A DNA stretch of 64,000 nucleotides, from the NCBI GenBank assembly GCA_965262745.1, contig OZ253558.1, positions 2,914,001 to 2,978,000 on the forward strand. The letters are read 5' to 3'. Under the pieces are notes generated by a model. The model had not been told where the DNA came from and searched no databases. It saw only the letters and a list, made by a program, of their open reading frames with translations. The translations under genes and the position numbers were made by a program. This document shows positions 1 to 8,943 of the stretch, one piece after another. The DNA comes from JAJECS01 sp965262745. GTDB lineage: Bacteria; Chloroflexota; UBA11872. The number at the start of each line of letters is the position of its first letter. Position 1 is the stretch's first letter.

Positions 1-445
1 GACACGATCGCACCCAAGTTCCTGTGCCTGACATCTTCAGCAGGGTGGTAGACATCACCTTTCCGGCGGCATCCACGCCGCGGAGGCCATGCGAATTTGG
101 CGACGCTATGACATTACCAGCCAGCGGGCAGTCCTTGGATTCCGCCCGTGAACAATATGCCTGGCGGACGGACATGGCACGGTCCGAGACGCTAGGAACG
201 CCACCGGATCCGCTAGCAGCGTACGTACGTCGTCCGCTGCTCTCGGCCGCAATTACCGCACGGCGGGAGTCTGTCTGTGTGGTCGTTGAGGAAGACCGAC
301 CAACGGCAATTGGTGCAACAGTATCGGCCTCGGCCTGGCTTTTCTCCGATGTTGTAGGCCATGTTGCTCGCTCCAAGCCATGTCCCCGTGATTGGGGCGC
401 CCGGTTCGCCTACGAATTATAGAACACGAACAAGAGGCGAACACG
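1..445. other. No recognisable gene at left edge
   Basis: The first 445 bases hold an open frame on the plus strand (24-422), but its translation has no hydrophobic, catalytic or compositional pattern that I recognise. It starts without a visible ribosome binding site and overlaps nothing conserved. I treat the stretch as non-coding or as the decayed end of something outside the window. Confidence 0.4.
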
Positions 446-985
446 CTAGCTATCGGCCCGCCCGCGCCACTGCGGATCCGCGGTGCCCGTGGACGCGTTG
501 GCCACGCGCGCCATTTCGAAGAGTACGTCCGACAGCCGGTTGAGAAACGCCGGCGATCCTTCCGGCGCCGGCGACTCGACCACGAGCCATACGCGGCGTT
601 CGGCGCGGCGGCACACGGAGCGCGCGATGTGAAGCGCGGCGGCGAGCGGGTGGCCGCCGGGCACGATGAAATGCCGCAGGGGCGGCAGCGCGTCGCGGTA
701 TTCGACCAGCCAGCCATCCAGTGTTTGCAGCGAGCCCGGCGCCAGCGAGGTGCTGCGGGCGCGTCCGCCCGGGTTGGCCAGATCGGCCCCGACCTCTAGC
801 AGCCGCTCCTGCACCCAACGCAGCCGGTCCCCGATGCCGGCGACGTCCTGCTGCGCCGTGCCGAAGCCCAGCCAGGAGTTGAGCTCGTCCACGGCACCAA
901 GCGCCTCGATGCGCGCGTCGGCCTTCGTCACGCGCGTGCCGTCGTAGAGGCTTGTTTCCCCGTGGTCGCCGTGGTGAGTCGTCAT
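446..985 (-). CDS. PduO-type ATP:cob(I)alamin adenosyltransferase
   Basis: This 179-residue protein transfers the adenosyl group of ATP to cob(I)alamin, making coenzyme B12 in the cytoplasm. The N-terminus has the family signature: a GDHGETSLYDGTRV ATP-binding segment followed by DARIEALGAVDELNSWLG. The C-terminal half has RSVCRRAERRVW and FLNRLSDVLFEMAR, the helices that form the ATP/corrinoid site between subunits of the trimer. I chose the ATG at 985 because the family signature begins about 10 residues later; an in-frame start at 1036 would add 17 unrelated residues. No other cobalamin gene is adjacent, but a B12-binding radical SAM enzyme lies at 41.8 kb. The family call is firm; the role in salvage or de novo synthesis is open. 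Confidence 0.93.
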   Translation of the reverse strand: MTTHHGDHGETSLYDGTRVTKADARIEALGAVDELNSWLGFGTAQQDVAGIGDRLRWVQERLLEVGADLANPGGRARSTSLAPGSLQTLDGWLVEYRDALPPLRHFIVPGGHPLAAALHIARSVCRRAERRVWLVVESPAPEGSPAFLNRLSDVLFEMARVANASTGTADPQWRGRADS

Positions 986-1099
986 GCTGTCGCCATGGCA
1001 CCGGCGCGCAGTCGGCGCATGGACACCCGTGTGCAATCCGGACAGGCGAAGGATGTGTAGGACGAACCTATGCGCGGTTCCAGATTGAGCGGGGTCTGG

Positions 1100-1145
1100 A
1101 TTCCCGCCTTCGCGGGAATGACGGACTGTGGGGCGGGAATGACGG
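1100..1145. repeat. Palindromic ATTCCCGC/GCGGGAAT repeat, copy 1
   Basis: A perfect 8-bp inverted repeat, ATTCCCGC-cttc-GCGGGAAT, lies at 1100-1119. It is followed by GACGG and then a second half unit, GCGGGAATGACGG, at 1133-1145. The same core recurs at 9632-9651 and 17460-17477. It sits between the adenosyltransferase start and the end of the esterase gene. The form resembles dispersed Neisseria dRS3-type repeats (ATTCCC-N8-GGGAAT); homology is not implied. Confidence 0.8.
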
Positions 1146-1199
1146 AGAGACTACGTGAGGGACTCCGCTTGCGGGATTGCCGGCGTAATTCGTGGGCGG

Positions 1200-2189
1200 T
1201 CACACGCGGCGCTCGATGAGCTCGCGCTCGAAGAAGTCCGCCGTCGCAGTCACGACCCGGCGGGCGTTCAGGGTCAGGTAATGCCCCACGCCGGGATGAA
1301 TCGTCAGTTCGCTCACCACCCCCGCCTCGCCAAGGGCCGCGTGCAGCCGCATTGCCCAATGTGGCTTGACCGCCAGATCTGCCTCGCCCTGATGGATGGT
1401 TACCGGCCCCACAAGATAGTTCAGGAAGTTGCCTGGTGACAGGGCCTGGCGCAGGTCCTGCGACGATGCCAGCGTGGGCAGCCGGTAGTAGTCCACCAGG
1501 TCCTCTGCCCACGCGCTCAACGGTGCCCACATGCCCACGGGCTGCACGCGTGCGTCCACCTCGGCGGCGCGCAGGGCCAGATCGCATCCCAGGCTATGGC
1601 CCCACATGCCCACCCGCTCGTGTTGGGCGCCAGGCAGCGAGGGAATCGAGGCGACGAGGTTGAGCACGTCGATGGCGAAGTCGAGCCGCGCGCCGAGATT
1701 CGTCCGCGTATCGTCCTCGGAACCACCAAGGCCCCGATAGTCGCTGGCGAGCGTGATGAATCCGCGCGGCGACAGCTCGGAGGCCATGGCGCGGGTGCCG
1801 TCGCCGCTGTGGAACTGCACCGGCAGCGTGAACCCGTGATTCAGCACCACGACGGGGTGCGGTCCGGCCGCATTCGGAATCGTGGCCACCCCCGTGAGCA
1901 GCAAGTCGTCCGAGCGATACGTCATGGCGTAGGAGGTATAGGTCAGGTGCCGTCCCAGCACGCGGTGCAGCCGGATGTCCCCCGCGCGGTAGTCCCGCGC
2001 GCGCAGCGCCTCGATGGCGAACGGCGATCCGCCTGGGTAGCGGTCGTCGGCCTGGCCCACGACCGACCAGGCATCGCAGGCCTGTACCGCTCCGGCCGCC
2101 AGCGCCACGCCGCTACCGTATAGCAGGCGGCGCCGTGAGAACCCGGCAAGCGGACTTCGGCGGCTGTGAAAGCGCCCTGCGGGACTCAT
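1200..2189 (-). CDS. Exported alpha/beta hydrolase (lipoprotein-like signal)
   Basis: This 329-residue serine hydrolase probably cleaves an ester or similar bond outside the cytoplasm. The N-terminus reads SRRRLLYGSGVALAAG and then VQAC, a twin-arginine-like export signal with a possible lipobox Cys. The fold residues are clear: oxyanion region VVLNHGF, nucleophile elbow GHSLGCDLAL, acidic residue in HQGEADLAVKP and catalytic His in HPGVGHYLTL. An internal SDYRGLGGS segment is typical of dienelactone-hydrolase or S9-like enzymes. I chose the ATG at 2189; an in-frame ATG at 2279 would put 30 extra residues before the signal peptide. The substrate cannot be told from sequence. It is a stand-alone gene, with about 210 non-coding bases on each side. 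Confidence 0.82.
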   Translation of the reverse strand: MSPAGRFHSRRSPLAGFSRRRLLYGSGVALAAGAVQACDAWSVVGQADDRYPGGSPFAIEALRARDYRAGDIRLHRVLGRHLTYTSYAMTYRSDDLLLTGVATIPNAAGPHPVVVLNHGFTLPVQFHSGDGTRAMASELSPRGFITLASDYRGLGGSEDDTRTNLGARLDFAIDVLNLVASIPSLPGAQHERVGMWGHSLGCDLALRAAEVDARVQPVGMWAPLSAWAEDLVDYYRLPTLASSQDLRQALSPGNFLNYLVGPVTIHQGEADLAVKPHWAMRLHAALGEAGVVSELTIHPGVGHYLTLNARRVVTATADFFERELIERRV

Positions 2190-2405
2190 GGAACGCGGGC
2201 CATGGAGCGCCGCGATGGCAGGCGCTGCCGCCGACCTGTCTGGTGGTACGTCGCGATTCCGCACATGGGTGAGGTTCATGGTGGCATGCGTTAGGCGTCA
2301 GAGACGTGGGCAACGCGACACATCGCGAAAGGCAGCGGCACCGCAAGATCCCATCAGTGCGGCCCAACCGATATGCCCGCCGGGGCGACGGTCGACCTGC
2401 TGTTG

Positions 2406-3407
2406 CTAAGCCGTCGTCGCTGCCAGCCCGGATGCGATCGTCGGCACCAGCTGCGCCCGGACCGCTCGGTCGGCCGCTACCAAGGCGTTGGTCACCGCGG
2501 GCGCCCGTGATCGGCCGTGGCCGATCAGCACCAGGCCCTTGAGGCCCAGCAGCGGTGTTGCTCCGATCTCTGCGTAGTCGATCCGCCGCCGCATGGCGCG
2601 CAGCGCCGGTCGCATCGCCAGCGCCGCCAGCTTCGCCAGCGGTCGCCGTTCAACCTCGAATCGCAACTCGGCAAACGCGAATTCCGCCGTGGCTTCCGCC
2701 GACTTGATGACCACGTTGCCGGTGAAGCCGTCGCACACGATCACGTCGGCCGCGCTGCGGAAGATGTGGGCCGGGTCCACGTGGCCGGCATAGTTCACGG
2801 CCTCGGTGGCCAGCAAGGCGGCGGCCTCGTGCACCAGCGCATTGCCCTTGGATTCCTCCTCGCCGATGCTCAGCAGCCCCACCCGGGGATTGGCGATGCC
2901 GTGCATGCGCTCCTGATAGACACGTCCCATCACCGCAAACTGCGCCAGATGCCGCGGGCGCGCCTCGGCGTTGGCGCCCACGTCGATCACGAGCGGGCGC
3001 GGCCCGCGTGACGGGAGCAGGACGCCCAAGCCCGGCCGCTCGACCTCCGGCAGGCGCCCGACGATGAGCACGCCGGCCGCCACCGCCGCTCCGGTGTGGC
3101 CCATCGTGACGACGGCGTCGATCTCGTCCGCGCCCAGCATTTCGGCCGCCCGGCGGATCGACGTCGCCCGGCGCGAGCGCACGGCCTCGACGGCGTGCTC
3201 GTCCATGGCCACGACCTCGGGGGCGTGCACGATCTGCCAGGGCGCCGCCTCCACGCCTTCCGCGGCGAGCTGGGCGCGGAGCGCGTCTTGGTCGCCGATG
3301 AGCAGCGGCGTCACCCCAGCCTGGCGTTGCGCCGCCAGGGCGCCTCGAACAGTCTCCGCCGGCGCGTAGTCGCCGCCCATCGCGTCAAGCGCGATACGGG
3401 GAGCCAC
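2406..3407 (-). CDS. plsX: Phosphate acyltransferase PlsX
   Basis: PlsX makes acyl-phosphate from acyl-ACP, the first step of PlsX/PlsY phosphatidic acid synthesis, at the inner membrane face. The protein opens with APRIALDAMGGDYAPAE, the diagnostic N-terminus. It continues with MGHTGAAVAAG, LPSRGPRPLVIDVGAN and GFTGNVVIKSAE, and is 333 residues long, normal for the family. It lies 23 bases after gyrB on the same strand and is probably cotranscribed. The annotated start is GTG at 3407. A GGAGG at 3424-3428 is 16 bases from that GTG but only 7 bases from an in-frame CTG at 3416, so a CTG start adding three residues is possible. A much longer upstream extension inside gyrB is rejected. Confidence 0.95.
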   Translation of the reverse strand: MAPRIALDAMGGDYAPAETVRGALAAQRQAGVTPLLIGDQDALRAQLAAEGVEAAPWQIVHAPEVVAMDEHAVEAVRSRRATSIRRAAEMLGADEIDAVVTMGHTGAAVAAGVLIVGRLPEVERPGLGVLLPSRGPRPLVIDVGANAEARPRHLAQFAVMGRVYQERMHGIANPRVGLLSIGEEESKGNALVHEAAALLATEAVNYAGHVDPAHIFRSAADVIVCDGFTGNVVIKSAEATAEFAFAELRFEVERRPLAKLAALAMRPALRAMRRRIDYAEIGATPLLGLKGLVLIGHGRSRAPAVTNALVAADRAVRAQLVPTIASGLAATTA

Positions 3408-3430
3408 GAGATGCAGGGCGCAACCTCCGC

Positions 3431-5317
3431 TTAGACGTCCAGGTTCCGAACCGCGTGGGCGTGATTGAAGATGAAGTGCCGCCGCTGCGCAACGTCCGTC
3501 CCCATCAGCCGCATGAACACCTGATCGGCGTGCTCGGCATCCGAGACCTGGACGCTGAGGAGGTAGCGCGACTCCGGGTTCATTGTCGTGTCCCACAGCT
3601 GATCGGCATTCATCTCGCCAAGGCCCTTGTATCGCTGCACGGCCACCTTGCCGGACATCTGCTTGAGGGCTTGCTCTCGCTCCTCGTCCGAGAAGGCGTA
3701 GACCTCCCGCTGGCTGTTGGCCACGCGGAACAGGGGCGGCTGGGCGATATAGAGATGTCCGTGATCGATGAGCTCCGGCAGGTTGCGGAAGAAGAAGGTC
3801 AGCAGCAGCGTGCGAATGTGCGATCCATCGACGTCGGCATCGGTCATCACGATGACGCGTCCGTAGCGCAGCTTGCTCAGGTCCACCTCGTCGTTGACGC
3901 CCGCGCCGACGGCCGTGATCAAGTTGCGGATCGCCTCACTGGACAGGACCCGGTCGATGCGGGCCTTCTCGACGTTCAGAATCTTGCCGCGCAGCGGCAG
4001 CACGGCCTGGAAGCGCCGGTCGCGTCCCTGCTTGGCATTGCCGCCGGCCGAATCGCCTTCGACGATGAACAGCTCGCACCGTGCCGGATCGCGTTCCTGG
4101 CAGTCGGCCAGCTTGCCGGGCAGCGCCATGCCGTCAAAGGCTCCCTTGCGCACCACCAGGTCGCGGGCCTTTTGCGCCGCGACGCGTGCTCGGGCCGCCA
4201 GCAACGTCTTCTCGATGATGCGCCGTGCATCGGAGGGATGCTCGTGCAGGAACGTGCTGAGCTTCTCGTTGACCACCGACTGCACGTGCCCCGCCACCTC
4301 GCTGTTGCCCAGCCGGTGCTTCGTCTGCCCCTCGAACTGGGGCTCGGGAATCATGATGCTGATCACGGCCGTCAGGCCCTCGCGCACGTCCTCGCCGGTC
4401 AAGTTGGCATCGTTGTCCTTGAGCGTGCCCTGTTTGCGCGCGTATTCGTTGAGCGTGCGGGTGAGGGCCGTCCGAAATCCCGTCAGGTGCGTCCCGCCGC
4501 TGATGTTGCGGATGGTATTGGCGAACGTGAGCACCTGCTCAGCCACCGTGTCGCAGTACTGCAGGGCGATGTCAATCTTGGTCGTCTCGACCTCGCCGTT
4601 GATGCCGATGGGATCGGGGTGCAGCGGCGTGCGCCGCCGGGCCAGCAGCTTGACGAACGATTGCGTTCCGCCCTCGAAATAGAAGGACATGCGCCGGCCG
4701 GTGCGCTCGTCGACCACCCCGATGCGCGTGCTGGCCACGAGAATCGCCATTTCGCGGAATCGCTGCACCAGCAGGTCAAAGTCAAGCTCGAGGGTCTCGA
4801 AGATTTCCGAGTCCGGCATCCACTCGATCGTCGTGCCGTGCTCGTCGGTTGGCTCACCGCGCTTCAGGTCGGCGACGGGGCGGCCGCGCCTGTATTCCTG
4901 GGTCCACTCATACCCGTCGCGGCAGACCTTCACTTCGAGATGCTCGGAGAGCGCGTTGACGATCGAGACGCCAACGCCGTGCAAGCCGCCGGACACCTTG
5001 TAGGCGCCGCCGCCGAACTTGCCGCCGGCGTGCAGCTTGGTCATCACCACCTCGACGGCTGGGCGCCCGACCTTCGGATGCATGTCGACGGGAATGCCGG
5101 AGCCGTCATCCTTCACCCGTGCGCGGCCGCCGGGCAGCAACGTGATCTCAATGGAGGTTGCTCGCTGAGCCAGCGCCTCGTCGATGCTGTTGTCCACCAC
5201 CTCATAGACGAGATGGTGTAGGCCGCGCGCGTCCTTGCTGCCGATATACATGCCGGGCCGCCGTCGGACAGCCTCCAGCCCTTCAAGAACCTGAATGTCT
5301 TTGGCGCTATACGCCAT
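3431..5317 (-). CDS. gyrB: DNA gyrase subunit B
   Basis: GyrB is the ATPase subunit of DNA gyrase, which introduces negative supercoils with GyrA. The 628 residues contain the GHKL ATPase motifs EVVDNSIDEALA (about residues 39-50), DDGSGIPV and LHGVGVSIVNALS. These are followed by the transducer domain. The TOPRIM domain has EGDSAGGNAKQGRD and DADVDGSHIRTLLLTFFFR, and the tail has QRYKGLGEMN and NPESR. It lacks the long insertion of proteobacterial GyrB, matching the roughly 630-650 residues of most other phyla. ParE is a close relative, but overall pattern and length favour GyrB. GGAGGAG lies upstream of the ATG at 5317. plsX follows directly; recF/gyrA are not adjacent. Confidence 0.95.
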   Translation of the reverse strand: MAYSAKDIQVLEGLEAVRRRPGMYIGSKDARGLHHLVYEVVDNSIDEALAQRATSIEITLLPGGRARVKDDGSGIPVDMHPKVGRPAVEVVMTKLHAGGKFGGGAYKVSGGLHGVGVSIVNALSEHLEVKVCRDGYEWTQEYRRGRPVADLKRGEPTDEHGTTIEWMPDSEIFETLELDFDLLVQRFREMAILVASTRIGVVDERTGRRMSFYFEGGTQSFVKLLARRRTPLHPDPIGINGEVETTKIDIALQYCDTVAEQVLTFANTIRNISGGTHLTGFRTALTRTLNEYARKQGTLKDNDANLTGEDVREGLTAVISIMIPEPQFEGQTKHRLGNSEVAGHVQSVVNEKLSTFLHEHPSDARRIIEKTLLAARARVAAQKARDLVVRKGAFDGMALPGKLADCQERDPARCELFIVEGDSAGGNAKQGRDRRFQAVLPLRGKILNVEKARIDRVLSSEAIRNLITAVGAGVNDEVDLSKLRYGRVIVMTDADVDGSHIRTLLLTFFFRNLPELIDHGHLYIAQPPLFRVANSQREVYAFSDEEREQALKQMSGKVAVQRYKGLGEMNADQLWDTTMNPESRYLLSVQVSDAEHADQVFMRLMGTDVAQRRHFIFNHAHAVRNLDV

Positions 5318-5653
5318 ACGCCTCGGTACTCCTCCGAGCGCGTGACCTCACGGATCGCGCGACGTTTTGTCTAAGCAAAAGGACCGTCGAAGTGGCGGTC
5401 TACTAGCGTCGGTCTCCGCCGCGGCGGGCGCGCGGCGCCGCCCTGCGGGGATTCGGTTGCGTCAGGCCCGATGCTGACCGTTCGATCAGAAGGGACGGCG
5501 ATTGGCGCGAGACGCTTCGCCTCGCCAAATCGTGAGAACTGCGGACCGCCAGCTTGCACGCTCAATCGTATCACAACCGAGGCTTTCGATCCTGCCGCAG
5601 CCGCATTGATTCCAGGTCTTGTAGCTACATAATGTCAGTGGCCGCGTCGCCGA
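5318..5653. other. Intergenic region upstream of gyrB
   Basis: These 336 bases separate gyrB from the upstream M29 peptidase gene and probably hold the gyrB promoter and leader. A frame of 67 codons on the minus strand (5371-5574) has no recognisable features. I see no clear -35/-10 pair, terminator or RNA motif. Confidence 0.5.
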
Positions 5654-6724
5654 CTAGATCAAGAATTGACCGTTCTGCTGGATCAGCTCGCCGTCGAGAT
5701 ACAGCGCGCCGTCTTGCCGCAGGTCCTTGATCATGTCCCAGTGCACGGCCGATTCGTTGCGGCCGCCCGTGAACTCATAGGCCCGGCCAATGGCCAGATG
5801 CACCGTGCCGCCCATCTTCTCGTCGAACAGGATGTTTTTCGTGTGGCGCTGGATGCCAAAGTTGGTGCCGATGCCAATCTCCCCCAGCCGTCGCGCGCCG
5901 GGATCCGTGTCAAGAATGTCCGTGAGAAAGTCTTGGCCCTTGTCCGCCGACGCCGCGACGATCTTCCCACCGGCGAATTCCAGCCGGATGCCCTGCACCT
6001 CGCGTCCCTGGTAGATGGCGGGGAATTCGTAGCGAATGTGTCCCTGGGTGGCGTCCTCGATCGGAGCGGTGAAGATCTCGCCATCCGGCATGTTGTGCGA
6101 GCCCGCGGCCGGCTCCCAAATTCTCCCCTCGACGCGCAGCGTCAGATCGGTCTCCGGTCCGACGATGCGGATTTCACGTCCCGTTTCCAAGCGCGCCTTG
6201 ACGCGCTTGAGTTCGACGTCCATCGCCGTCCAGTCGATGTTGGTGGCGCCGAACAGGAAGTCGGCGTACTCGTCCAGTGCCATCTCGGCCTCTTGGGCGA
6301 AGGCGTTGGTGGGGTAGTCGCACAGCACCCAGCGGACGTTTTCGATGATTTGGTTCATCACCGGCCGCGAGGCGGTCATGACCTTCCCGATCTTGGTCGT
6401 GTCGCTGCTGGTGAGCGCACGGGTGTTGCTGGCTGCCCGGAACCGGATGGCGGCGTCGATGGTGTCGGCCTCGAACTTGCGCACTGGGTCCAAGTGGCTG
6501 AGCTGGTCCTCCGACGCATGGCGCAGAAACAGCACCTCCGTCTCCTCGAACGACACGCTCATCCGGGGGTGCGCGCCCGCCTCGAGCGCCAAGCGATAGC
6601 AGGCCAGCATGAGCGGCTTGGCCTCGGCCGGCCCCATGATGGCGACCAGCTCGCCAGCTTGCAGCTTGGTCGAGTGATGCACCAGGATTTCGGCCAGGCG
6701 CTCGACGCGGGGATCGGAAAGCAT
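5654..6724 (-). CDS. M29 family aminopeptidase
   Basis: This 356-residue protein belongs to peptidase family M29 (AmpS/aminopeptidase T), cytoplasmic dimetal aminopeptidases best known from thermophiles and Gram-positive bacteria. The C-terminal catalytic half carries the family pattern: NMPDGEIFTAP, the LGEIGIGTNFGI segment with a metal-ligand Glu, DEKMGGTVHLAIG, and AYEFTGGRNESAVHWDMI with the His and Asp ligands. The length is slightly below the usual 370-410 residues. The next gene upstream on the same strand, 111 bases away, is an M20 peptidase, so the two may act together in peptide turnover. The ATG at 6724 starts directly with the family N-terminus. Confidence 0.93.
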   Translation of the reverse strand: MLSDPRVERLAEILVHHSTKLQAGELVAIMGPAEAKPLMLACYRLALEAGAHPRMSVSFEETEVLFLRHASEDQLSHLDPVRKFEADTIDAAIRFRAASNTRALTSSDTTKIGKVMTASRPVMNQIIENVRWVLCDYPTNAFAQEAEMALDEYADFLFGATNIDWTAMDVELKRVKARLETGREIRIVGPETDLTLRVEGRIWEPAAGSHNMPDGEIFTAPIEDATQGHIRYEFPAIYQGREVQGIRLEFAGGKIVAASADKGQDFLTDILDTDPGARRLGEIGIGTNFGIQRHTKNILFDEKMGGTVHLAIGRAYEFTGGRNESAVHWDMIKDLRQDGALYLDGELIQQNGQFLI

Positions 6725-6835
6725 GTCACCTCAGACGGGGCAGGGCACCGGCCAGACTAGCATCGGCCTCGATGGCGGCGGCAGCGGCGATTCTGCGCGG
6801 AGTGGGCCCTTGGGCGGGGAGCGCTAGCTCGCGGG

Positions 6836-8011
6836 TCAGCTCGCCTGAGCGCCGGCGAAGTGATGCCAGGCGGCGTAGTAGACCTCGGACGCCTGGACGA
6901 CCTCCGCGATCGGCACCCATTCGTCCTGGCTGTGCGCGACGGCTATGTCGCCGGGCCCGCACAGCACACTGGGGATGCCGACGGCGGCCAGCGACGCCGC
7001 GTCCGACCCGTAGGGCGCGCCCGCAATGGCCGCGCGTCCCGTTACGGCCTCGCAGGCGGCGATGAGCGCCCGCACCACACCGGCGTCCTCGGACGTATCC
7101 AGCGATCCGGCGACGACCTCGGGCACGGCCTCAACCTGAAGACCGGGAAACCGCTCGCGGGCGATGCCGAGCACTTCGGCGAGCTCCGCGTCCACGTCCT
7201 CAAGCCGCTCAGTCGGCAGGAAGCGCCGGTCGAATATCAGCTCGCAGTGGTCCGGCACCACATTGAAGGAGGTGCCCGCGCGGATTCTTCCCGCGGAAAA
7301 CGTGGAATCCCCGCACAGCGGGTGCCGGCGGCCGACCAGGCGCCGGGTGAACTCCTCACGCAGCACCCGAATCACGTCGGCCATGTGATAGATGGCGTTG
7401 TCGCCCAGGTCGGGACGCGAGCTGTGCGCCGATATGCCGGCGGTGGAGATCTTCCAGAAGCGGCCGCCGCGATGCGCGCGCACGATGTCAAGACTGGTCG
7501 GTTCGCCCACGATCGCGCCGTCCGCGGTGACGCTCGAAGCGGCCAGCGTGTCGGCCCCGGTGCTGCCTGCCTCTTCGTCCACCGTCGCCGCCAGCACCAG
7601 CGTGCAGGGTCTGACGGATTCGCGGGACACGCGGCGCAGCGTCAGCAGCATGGCCGCCAGCGAGCCCTTGGTGTCGCAGGCGCCGCGGCCGTGGAGGAGT
7701 CCCGCCGCGTCGAGCCACGGCTCATGCCCGCGTGTCATCGCGCCCAGGGCAACTGTGTCCATATGCGCTTCCAGCATCAGGACCGGAGCGCCGGCGTCGG
7801 CTTCGAGGGTGCCGACCACGTTGGGGCGGCCCGGCAGCGCCTCCTGGTAGACGACCTCCGCCCCGCAGGATTCGGCGTAGGCCGCGACCTTGTCCGCCAC
7901 CGCCGCTTCGCCGGTGCCTCCAGGAACCTCGGGCGACACGCTGGGCGTGCGCACCAAGTCCGTCAGAAGCTCAATCGCTTCCTGTTCACTGGCTGCCGGC
8001 TCTCCGCGCAT
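6836..8011 (-). CDS. M20 family metallopeptidase (ArgE/DapE type)
   Basis: This 391-residue dizinc amidohydrolase is of the ArgE/DapE/CPG2 group. Metal and catalytic residues are visible: EAHMDTV with His83 and Asp85, GRGACDTKGSLAA with Asp113, VDEEAGSTG with catalytic Glu146 and Glu147, VGEPTSLDIV with Glu170, and a C-terminal AHSQDEWVP with the last His ligand. The dimerisation domain lies between about residues 180 and 290 (HRGGRFWKI, SAHSSRPDLGDNAI). The substrate may be acetylornithine, succinyl-diaminopimelate or another N-acyl amino acid or dipeptide; sequence alone does not decide. It precedes the M29 aminopeptidase on the same strand. Confidence 0.92.
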   Translation of the reverse strand: MRGEPAASEQEAIELLTDLVRTPSVSPEVPGGTGEAAVADKVAAYAESCGAEVVYQEALPGRPNVVGTLEADAGAPVLMLEAHMDTVALGAMTRGHEPWLDAAGLLHGRGACDTKGSLAAMLLTLRRVSRESVRPCTLVLAATVDEEAGSTGADTLAASSVTADGAIVGEPTSLDIVRAHRGGRFWKISTAGISAHSSRPDLGDNAIYHMADVIRVLREEFTRRLVGRRHPLCGDSTFSAGRIRAGTSFNVVPDHCELIFDRRFLPTERLEDVDAELAEVLGIARERFPGLQVEAVPEVVAGSLDTSEDAGVVRALIAACEAVTGRAAIAGAPYGSDAASLAAVGIPSVLCGPGDIAVAHSQDEWVPIAEVVQASEVYYAAWHHFAGAQAS

Positions 8012-8119
8012 GGCCGCATGATAGGCCCGTGCGCCGCGTGGTGCGCAATTGCCCCCATGCCGGATGCGTCGTCGACGGCTGCCGCCGCCGCGGTCAGAAC
8101 TCCGTTAGGGCAAGCGGCC

Positions 8120-8422
8120 TCAGATTCCCTGGACTAACTCGGCCCATTGACTTTCGGGGAACGCTTCCATCGTCTGCGTGCCGCCGCCGAAGCGCTCCCG
8201 GAACGCCATCATCGCCTGCGCGCAGGTCACCGAGTCCGGGAACTCCATGATCGCCACGCCGTCGAACTGGCCCATGGTCAGGTAAATATCGATCAGCTTC
8301 CCGCCGTGAGCCTCGAGGACCTTGCGCGTCTCGGGCGCCCCTTCGCTCAGTTTGTGGGCGTAGGAGCCGGGCTCGGCGGCGTCGCTGCCGGGCAGGCTGA
8401 GCAGAGCAATGAAAGTGGACAT
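8120..8422 (-). CDS. GYD-domain protein
   Basis: This 100-residue protein begins MSTFIALLSL and contains GGKLIDIYLTMGQFDGVAIMEF, the signature of the small GYD-domain family (dimeric alpha/beta barrel-like fold, function unknown). The length equals that of the family. A short leader with AAGGAGAT lies just upstream of the ATG at 8422, supporting this start over a longer frame from 8609. It lies between the M20 peptidase and a divergent TfoX-N gene. Confidence 0.8.
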   Translation of the reverse strand: MSTFIALLSLPGSDAAEPGSYAHKLSEGAPETRKVLEAHGGKLIDIYLTMGQFDGVAIMEFPDSVTCAQAMMAFRERFGGGTQTMEAFPESQWAELVQGI

Positions 8423-8607
8423 CGGATCTCCTTTTTCCAGCGTCGATTCTGGCCGGTTGAGTATCGCACCGCCCCTGGAGACCCGACCCGCTCGATCGTC
8501 GCGTCGCTCTGGCCCGAAGGCCGTTCGCTGCGTGGGTCTCCATCAGACGAGCCGCGTCCGTGGGAGGCAGAATGACGCGACGCCGCACGCATGGAACCGA
8601 GGACCGC

Positions 8608-8937
8608 ATGGCCTACGACGAAGGACTGGCGCAGCGGCTGCGAGAGGCGCTGGCGCACGAAGACGGACTCACCGAGCGACGCATGTTCGGCGGCATTGCT
8701 TTCATGCTGGATGGCAACATGGCCGTGGGCGTCTCAAGCGACGAGTTGATGGTGCGCAGCGGCCCGGCCCGATTCGACGAGGCGCTGGCGCGGCCCCATG
8801 CGCGCGTCTTCGATCTGAGCGGGCGGCCCATGAAGGGCTGGGTGCTGGTCGCGCCGGACGGCGCGGCGGACGACGCGGACCTCGTCGGTTGGCTGACGCT
8901 GGGCGTGTCCTTCGCCCGCTCGCTGCCGCCCAAGTAG
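8608..8937 (+). CDS. TfoX N-terminal domain protein
   Basis: A 109-residue protein made of one TfoX/Sxy N-terminal domain. Its pattern RRMFGGIAFMLDGNMAVGV, then LMVRSGPARFDEAL and then GRPMKGWVLV is typical of the stand-alone domain common in many phyla. In gammaproteobacteria TfoX activates competence, but stand-alone copies have no established role, so no competence function is claimed. I chose the ATG at 8608, which begins the usual MAYDEGLAQRLRE helix. It ends six bases before the convergent VOC gene. Confidence 0.82.
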   Translation: MAYDEGLAQRLREALAHEDGLTERRMFGGIAFMLDGNMAVGVSSDELMVRSGPARFDEALARPHARVFDLSGRPMKGWVLVAPDGAADDADLVGWLTLGVSFARSLPPK

Positions 8938-8943
8938 CCCCGG

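Noticed and set aside
3455..5221. 588-codon open frame antisense to gyrB
   Set aside because: It mirrors a confident gyrB on the other strand; its His/Val/Ala/Gly-rich translation has no family pattern. Long antisense frames are expected at this GC content.
5666..8137. Long plus-strand frames opposite the M29 and M20 peptidase genes
   Set aside because: Both lie exactly antisense to well-supported enzymes and have the low-complexity Arg/Gly/His composition of shadow frames.
8608..8937. Competence regulator TfoX
   Set aside because: Only the N-terminal domain is present, as in many non-competent bacteria; no competence genes are nearby.
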